A stretch of DNA of 64,000 nucleotides from contig JAMPXK010000001.1 of NCBI GenBank assembly GCA_023701245.1, positions 64,023 through 128,022 on the forward strand, given 5' to 3'. The notes under the pieces were generated by a model. It was given only the letters and a program-made list of their open reading frames with translations. It made no database searches and was not told the DNA's origin. This document shows, piece by piece, positions 59,783 to 64,000 of this stretch (the stretch's first letter is position 1; every line of letters begins with the position of its first letter). The position numbers and the translations under genes were made by a program. The DNA comes from Elusimicrobiales bacterium. GTDB lineage: Bacteria; Elusimicrobiota; Elusimicrobia; Elusimicrobiales; UBA9959.

Positions 59783-60625
59783 ATGAAGCGCATAAAAAGC
59801 GTCATCCTGTTCTACAATTCCAACAGGCGCAAGGCCATAGCCTACGCCGCCGCCATAGAGCGCCGGCTGCGGTCCGCGGGCGCGCGGGTGCACCGCGTCT
59901 GCGTCAACGACGCCGACTGCGAGATCAAGGCGGCCGACGCCGCGGTGGCGGTGGGCGGCGACGGCACGGTGCTGTACGCGGCGCGCCACGTCATCGGCCG
60001 CGGCATCCCGGTGCTCGGCATCAACGCCGGCGGGCTGGGGTTCCTCAGCGGCGTGGAACGCCGGTCTTTTCTCAAGAGCGTTGATTCCTTTTTGGCCGGC
60101 GAGTTCAGGAAATTCGAGCGCAGCCTGCTGTCGGTGAGCGTGAAGCGCGGTTCGCGCGTGGTCTTCGGCCCGCTGCCGGCCCTGAACGACTGCGTGATCC
60201 GCAGCCCGGAGGCCCGCGCGTTCACCCTGAAAGCCACTTTCGGCAAGGAATTCCTGTCCGAGTATTTCGGCGACGGCCTGATAATTTCCACGCCGAGCGG
60301 TTCCACTGCCTACAGCCTGGCCGCCTCCGGTCCGATAGTGATGCCGGACCTGGAAGTGATACTGCTTTCCCCTATCTGCCCGCATACGCTCACGCACCGG
60401 CCAATAGTGCTCTCCGCCGCTGAAGAACTAAAGGTGGCGGTGCAGGAAGGACGGTCCGGCCCGCAGGTGATGACGCTTTCCCTGGACGGGCAGGAGAATT
60501 TCAGGCTCGAGCGGGGCGATACGGTGGTGATAGGCAAGCACCGCCGGAATTTCCACATGCTGGCTCCGCGCGGCTTCTCCTATTTCGACATCCTGCGCCG
60601 CAAACTCAGTTGGGGCGAAAGATAG
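59783..60625 (+). CDS. nadK: NAD kinase
   Basis: ATP-NAD kinase of 280 residues that makes NADP. Signature motifs are VAVGGDGTVLYAAR near residue 55, INAGGLGFLS near residue 80, STPSGSTAYSLAASGP near residue 172 and SPICPHTLTHRPIVL near residue 197. It starts 12 bases after glnS. It is followed by a structured 156-base gap before recN, whereas nadK and recN are neighbours in many bacteria. Confidence 0.95.
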   Translation: MKRIKSVILFYNSNRRKAIAYAAAIERRLRSAGARVHRVCVNDADCEIKAADAAVAVGGDGTVLYAARHVIGRGIPVLGINAGGLGFLSGVERRSFLKSVDSFLAGEFRKFERSLLSVSVKRGSRVVFGPLPALNDCVIRSPEARAFTLKATFGKEFLSEYFGDGLIISTPSGSTAYSLAASGPIVMPDLEVILLSPICPHTLTHRPIVLSAAEELKVAVQEGRSGPQVMTLSLDGQENFRLERGDTVVIGKHRRNFHMLAPRGFSYFDILRRKLSWGER

Positions 60626-60781
60626 AAGCCCGGGCGTGACGGTGAGGCGTTCCCCGCACGCCCCAGTTGGGGAAGGAGGCTCCGGCCCGCAAGGGCTGGA
60701 GGGAACCGCGCAACGGTTCCCCGGGTCTGGGGCGCAGGGGAATGCCTCGGCGGCGCGCCCGAGTTCCAAATTGTCCGGTAT
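60626..60781. repeat. cloverleaf-like intergenic structure
   Basis: An outer stem GAGGCGTTCCCC (60644-60655) pairs with GGGGAATGCCTC (60737-60748) with one G-T wobble. Inside are three hairpins: CCCCA/TGGGG (60661-60672), CTCCGGCCC/GGGCTGGAG closed by a GCAA tetraloop (about 60680-60701), and GGAACCG/CGGTTCC (60703-60721). No gene is present. The layout resembles the hairpin element at 3688-3806. Confidence 0.7.
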
Positions 60782-62431
60782 ATGCTTAAAAAACTTTCAA
60801 TACGCAATTTCGCCGTCATCGATGCGCTGGACCTGGAGCCGGGCCCGGGCCTGAACATCTTCACCGGCGAGACCGGCGCCGGGAAGTCCATAATCATTTC
60901 AGCCCTCGGGTTCCTGCTGGGGGAACGGTCGGGTTCGGACATCCTGCGGCCCGGCGCGGCTTCGGCCGAGGTGGAGGGGGAGTTCGACGCCGCGGGCCTG
61001 CCGCCCGCTGCGGCGGAGCGTTGGGGGATAAAGGGCGGGACTTTCCGCGTCCGGCGCCAGGCGGACCCTAGGGGCCGCACGCGGGCCGCCATAAACGGGG
61101 CCGCGGCCACCCTGGCGCAGCTGTCCGAACTTGGCGGCCACCTGGTGGATTTCCACGGGCAGAACGAGCACCAGAGCCTGCTGAAGCCGGAGATCCAGCG
61201 CGACCTGCTGGACCGCTACGGCCGGCTGGAGAAGGACGCCGCCGCGGTGGCCGGGGCCTGGGGCGCCGCCCGCGCCCTGGAAGAGGCCCTTAACGCCGTT
61301 TCCATGTCCGAGGACGAGCGCGCGCGCCTGCTGGACCTCTACCGCTTCCAGTTGGGCGAGATAGAAGCCGCCGAGCTGAAGCCCGGCGAGGAGGAGGAGC
61401 TTGAGACCCTCTGGCCCCGCCTGAAGAATTCGGAAAAACTTTTTTCCCTGTCCGGGGACGGCCATGGCCTGCTGGACGACGCCGCGAGCGCGGCCGAAAA
61501 GGCGCTGGAGAAGCTCAAGGGACTGGCGGCCGTGGATCCGTCCGCGGAGCCGCTGGCGGGGCGGCTGGCTTCGGCGGCCATAGAATTGCGCGACCTGACC
61601 GGGGAGCTGCGCTCTTACGGCAAGTCCGTGCATTGCGACCCCGGGGAAGTGGACAGGGTCTTGTCGCGCCTGGAAAAATTCAAGAGCCTCAAAAAAAAGT
61701 ACGGAGCCGATATCCCGGCGGTGCTGGCCAGGGCCGAAGAGCTGCGCGCCAAAGCGGCCAGTCTCGAAGATATGACGCTGGACCGCTCCGAGATAGAGAA
61801 AAAGCTGGCCGCCGCCCGGGCCAAGCTGGAAAAACTGGCCGGCGCCCTGCACGAAAAACGCCTGGCCGCCGCCAAAAAACTTTCCGCCGAGATAATAAAA
61901 GAGGCCGAAGGCCTGGGGTTCAAGGAAGTGCGTTTCAGCGTGGACGCCGCCTACGACGAGGCCGCCATTTCCTCTACGGGAGGGGATTGCGTGGAATACC
62001 TTTTTACCGCCAATCCCGGCTACCCGCTGCGCCCGCTGCGCTATACGGCCTCCGGCGGCGAGATGGCCCGCATCATGCTGGCGCTCAAGACCGTACTGTC
62101 CCGCGCCGACCGCATAGGGTCCCAGGTTTTCGACGAGGTGGACGCCGGCGTGGGCGCGGTGACCGGCCGCCTGGTAGGCCAGAAACTGGCCAAGCTGGCC
62201 GGCGAGAAACAGCTTTTCTGCATCACGCACCTGCCCCAGGTGGCGGCTTTCGGTTCGGTCCACTTTTTTGTGGAAAAGGACGTTAAGGCGGGGGTGGCCG
62301 CCGCCGCCGTACGCCGCCTGGACGCGGTGTCGCGTGAACTGGAGATAGCCCGCATGCTGGGCGGGAAAAAACAGTCCACCGACCTGGGCCTCAAGCACGC
62401 CCGCGAACTGCTGGCCGAAGCCGGCAAATGA
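60782..62431 (+). CDS. recN: DNA repair protein RecN
   Basis: SMC-like ATPase of 549 residues: Walker A FTGETGAGKSIIISALGFLLG near residue 24, coiled-coil arms (about 150-340), the ABC signature TASGGEMARIMLALK near residue 420 and Walker B SQVFDEVDAGVGAVTG near residue 445. It acts in double-strand break repair. No ribosome site is seen before ATG 60782. Its stop overlaps an ATG of the downstream frame (ATGA). Confidence 0.95.
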   Translation: MLKKLSIRNFAVIDALDLEPGPGLNIFTGETGAGKSIIISALGFLLGERSGSDILRPGAASAEVEGEFDAAGLPPAAAERWGIKGGTFRVRRQADPRGRTRAAINGAAATLAQLSELGGHLVDFHGQNEHQSLLKPEIQRDLLDRYGRLEKDAAAVAGAWGAARALEEALNAVSMSEDERARLLDLYRFQLGEIEAAELKPGEEEELETLWPRLKNSEKLFSLSGDGHGLLDDAASAAEKALEKLKGLAAVDPSAEPLAGRLASAAIELRDLTGELRSYGKSVHCDPGEVDRVLSRLEKFKSLKKKYGADIPAVLARAEELRAKAASLEDMTLDRSEIEKKLAAARAKLEKLAGALHEKRLAAAKKLSAEIIKEAEGLGFKEVRFSVDAAYDEAAISSTGGDCVEYLFTANPGYPLRPLRYTASGGEMARIMLALKTVLSRADRIGSQVFDEVDAGVGAVTGRLVGQKLAKLAGEKQLFCITHLPQVAAFGSVHFFVEKDVKAGVAAAAVRRLDAVSRELEIARMLGGKKQSTDLGLKHARELLAEAGK

Positions 62432-62454
62432 CAACGAGAGAGGAGCCCTCCCCC

Positions 62455-63894
62455 ATGACCGTGAGAACCAGATTCGCGCCCAGTCCGACCGGCTACATGC
62501 ATATCGGCAACCTGCGCACCGCCCTTTACGCCTACCTGCACGCCCGCAAGAACAAGGGCACGTTCATCCTGCGCATCGAGGATACCGACCAGGCCCGTCT
62601 GGTGGAGGACAGCGTGAAGGTGATCTACGAGAGCCTCGCGGTCACCGGCCTGGAGCACGACGAGGGTCCCGATAAGGGCGGGCCGGTCGGGCCTTATACG
62701 CAGAGCGAGCGCCGCGGCCTCTACAAGGAGTACGCCCTGAAGCTGCTGGCTGAGGGCCATGCCTACCGCTGCTTCTGCGATAAGACGGAGAAGGCCGAGG
62801 AGCCCGACGAGGAGCATGACGCCCCTATCCTGGGTTATGACGGGCGCTGCGGCAGGCTTTCCCCGGAAGAAATAGCGGCCAACCTGGCCAAAGGCCTGCC
62901 TTACGTCATCCGCCAGCGGATAGACAAGGAGGGTTCCACGTCCTTCAGGGACTTCATTTACGGCGACATCGTGGTGGAGAACAAGCAGCTCGACGACCAG
63001 ATCCTGCTGAAGCGCGACGGTTACCCGACGTACAATTTCGCCAACGTGGTGGACGACCACCTGATGGGGATCACCCACGTCATGCGCGGCTGCGAGTATA
63101 TCTCCTCCACGCCCAAGTATATCCTGCTCTACAAGGCTTTCGGCTGGGAGATCCCCGAGCACATCCACCTGCCGCATATCCTGGGCCCGAGCGGCAAAAA
63201 ACTTTCCAAGCGCGAGGGCAGCGTGGCGCTGGGCGACTTCCTGAAAAAGGGCTACCTGCCCGAGGCGATCCTCAACTACATCGCGCTGCTGGGCTGGAAC
63301 CCGGGCACCGAGCAGGAGTTCTTCACCAAGGCGGACCTGATAGAGAAATTCGACATCGCGCGCATCGGCAAGGCGCCGGCCATGTTCGACGAGGTGAAGC
63401 TGCTCTGGCTCAACGCGCAGCACATAAAGGCCCTGCCCCCGGGGCGGGCGCACGAGCTGTTCCTGGGGTTCTACCCCGCGGCCATCTCCGGCGCTTTCGA
63501 CGCGGCCAAGCTGACCGGGTATATCCAGGGCAAGGTGGAAAAGCTGGAGGATATCCCCCGGATGACGGCTTTCCTGGCCGGGCTCGACGAGAAATATTCT
63601 CCCGAACTTTTCGTGCACGCCAAGAACAAGACCACGCTGGAGAGCAGCCGCGCCGTGCTCGCGGACCTGCAGGCCGTGCTGGGGGCTCTGCCGGCCTGGG
63701 AGTATGCCGGGATCCTGGCTGCGGTCAAAGGCTATGCCGAGGCCAAGGGCGCCAAGCTGGGGCCGGTCATGTGGCCGCTGCGCATCGCCATCTCCGGCCT
63801 GGCCGTCACCCCGACCGGGGCCGCTGAAATAGCGGAGCTCCTGGGCAAGCCCGAAACCCTGCGCCGCATCTCCGTAGCGCTCGCAAAACTTTAG
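62455..63894 (+). CDS. gltX: glutamyl-tRNA synthetase
   Basis: Class I synthetase of 479 residues: RFAPSPTGYMHIGNLRTALYAY (HIGH-type) at the N-terminus, RIEDTDQARLV near residue 40, and the KMSKS-type GKKLSKREG near residue 247, with a complete anticodon-binding C-terminus. I prefer ATG 62455 because GAGGAG lies 9 bases before it; an in-frame ATG at 62428 that overlaps the recN stop would add nine residues. The zinc-type Cys set seen in some GltX proteins is incomplete (CFCDK only). Confidence 0.94.
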   Translation: MTVRTRFAPSPTGYMHIGNLRTALYAYLHARKNKGTFILRIEDTDQARLVEDSVKVIYESLAVTGLEHDEGPDKGGPVGPYTQSERRGLYKEYALKLLAEGHAYRCFCDKTEKAEEPDEEHDAPILGYDGRCGRLSPEEIAANLAKGLPYVIRQRIDKEGSTSFRDFIYGDIVVENKQLDDQILLKRDGYPTYNFANVVDDHLMGITHVMRGCEYISSTPKYILLYKAFGWEIPEHIHLPHILGPSGKKLSKREGSVALGDFLKKGYLPEAILNYIALLGWNPGTEQEFFTKADLIEKFDIARIGKAPAMFDEVKLLWLNAQHIKALPPGRAHELFLGFYPAAISGAFDAAKLTGYIQGKVEKLEDIPRMTAFLAGLDEKYSPELFVHAKNKTTLESSRAVLADLQAVLGALPAWEYAGILAAVKGYAEAKGAKLGPVMWPLRIAISGLAVTPTGAAEIAELLGKPETLRRISVALAKL

Positions 63895-63912
63895 CCGCTC
63901 CCTTTCGGCTAT

Positions 63913-64000
63913 GAGCGGGTGGCGTGGGGGGGCGGGGGTATGCCATCCTCGGGCACGCGGTCGCGCACACCGTGCGCGCCGCTCCTCACACTGCGGTGTC
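63913..64000. repeat. long intergenic hairpin element, copy 2 (cut by the window end)
   Basis: GAGCGGGTGGCG (63913-63924) is the reverse complement of the end of the first copy (CGCCACCCGCTC, about 3805-3816), and 63936-63989 matches 3692-3745 at 53 of 54 bases. The second arm would lie beyond the window. Confidence 0.8.

Overview
The window comes from a GC-rich bacterial chromosome. It looks Gram-negative: there is a predicted outer-membrane beta-barrel protein with a C-terminal Phe (52825-53688), a TRAP transporter with a TatT-type lipoprotein, and many secreted proteins. It also looks anaerobic or microaerobic: flavodiiron protein, formate-tetrahydrofolate ligase, tryptophanase, ferritin and a B12-type radical SAM enzyme are present. 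I suspect a deep-branching lineage such as Elusimicrobiota, because the most unusual proteins match no family I know, but nothing in the window proves a phylum. There are no rRNA, tRNA, CRISPR or transposase genes that I can see.

Layout. (1) 1-5000: surface-glycan genes (DegT aminotransferase, two family-2 glycosyltransferases, RmlD-like reductase, WecA/TagO-like transferase) and an OsmC protein. (2) 5078-12300: minus-strand GAF/HD-GYP protein, then a DUF1646 transporter - tryptophanase - GlcDE fusion - GlcF operon. (3) 12364-16711: patatin, TauE/DUF1634 pair, TPR lipoprotein-like protein and a nucleotidyltransferase. (4) 16767-19724: dctQ-dctM-dapL on the minus strand. (5) 19832-24633: ferritin, two tandem zinc-ribbon membrane paralogues, fhs and an FGE-like protein. 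(6) 24630-29997: Kef-type antiporter, and an operon DUF6485-RidA-MalQ-TatT-DctP. TRAP parts are therefore split between (4) and (6). (7) 30242-38717: unfamiliar secreted proteins, a regulator divergent from a response regulator, a MurC-like ligase and a flavodiiron protein. (8) 38756-51640: a cluster of six large Gly/Ala-rich single-span or multi-span membrane proteins with a radical SAM gene inside it. (9) 51754-63894: deoxyhypusine-synthase-like enzyme, beta-barrel protein, then a housekeeping run dnaX-recR-comEC-glnS-nadK-recN-gltX.

The strongest candidate for an undescribed system is region 8 (39402-51640). The six proteins share a short charged cytoplasmic N-terminus, one early membrane span and a long low-complexity exported region; two end in a multi-span domain introduced by the same DVSPW motif, and two others share a GP-x7-SM-x-T motif. 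Several transcription units begin with near-perfect sigma-70-type promoters (TTGACA-17-TATAAT), and two of these are followed at the same distance by a leader stem whose two versions differ by a compensatory base pair. I infer a co-regulated envelope-spanning apparatus of unknown purpose.

A second theme is intergenic structure: a long hairpin element at 3688-3806 has a 53/54-identical half copy at the window end, a cloverleaf-like element lies between nadK and recN, and seven consecutive perfect hairpins lie between dctP and the antiporter.
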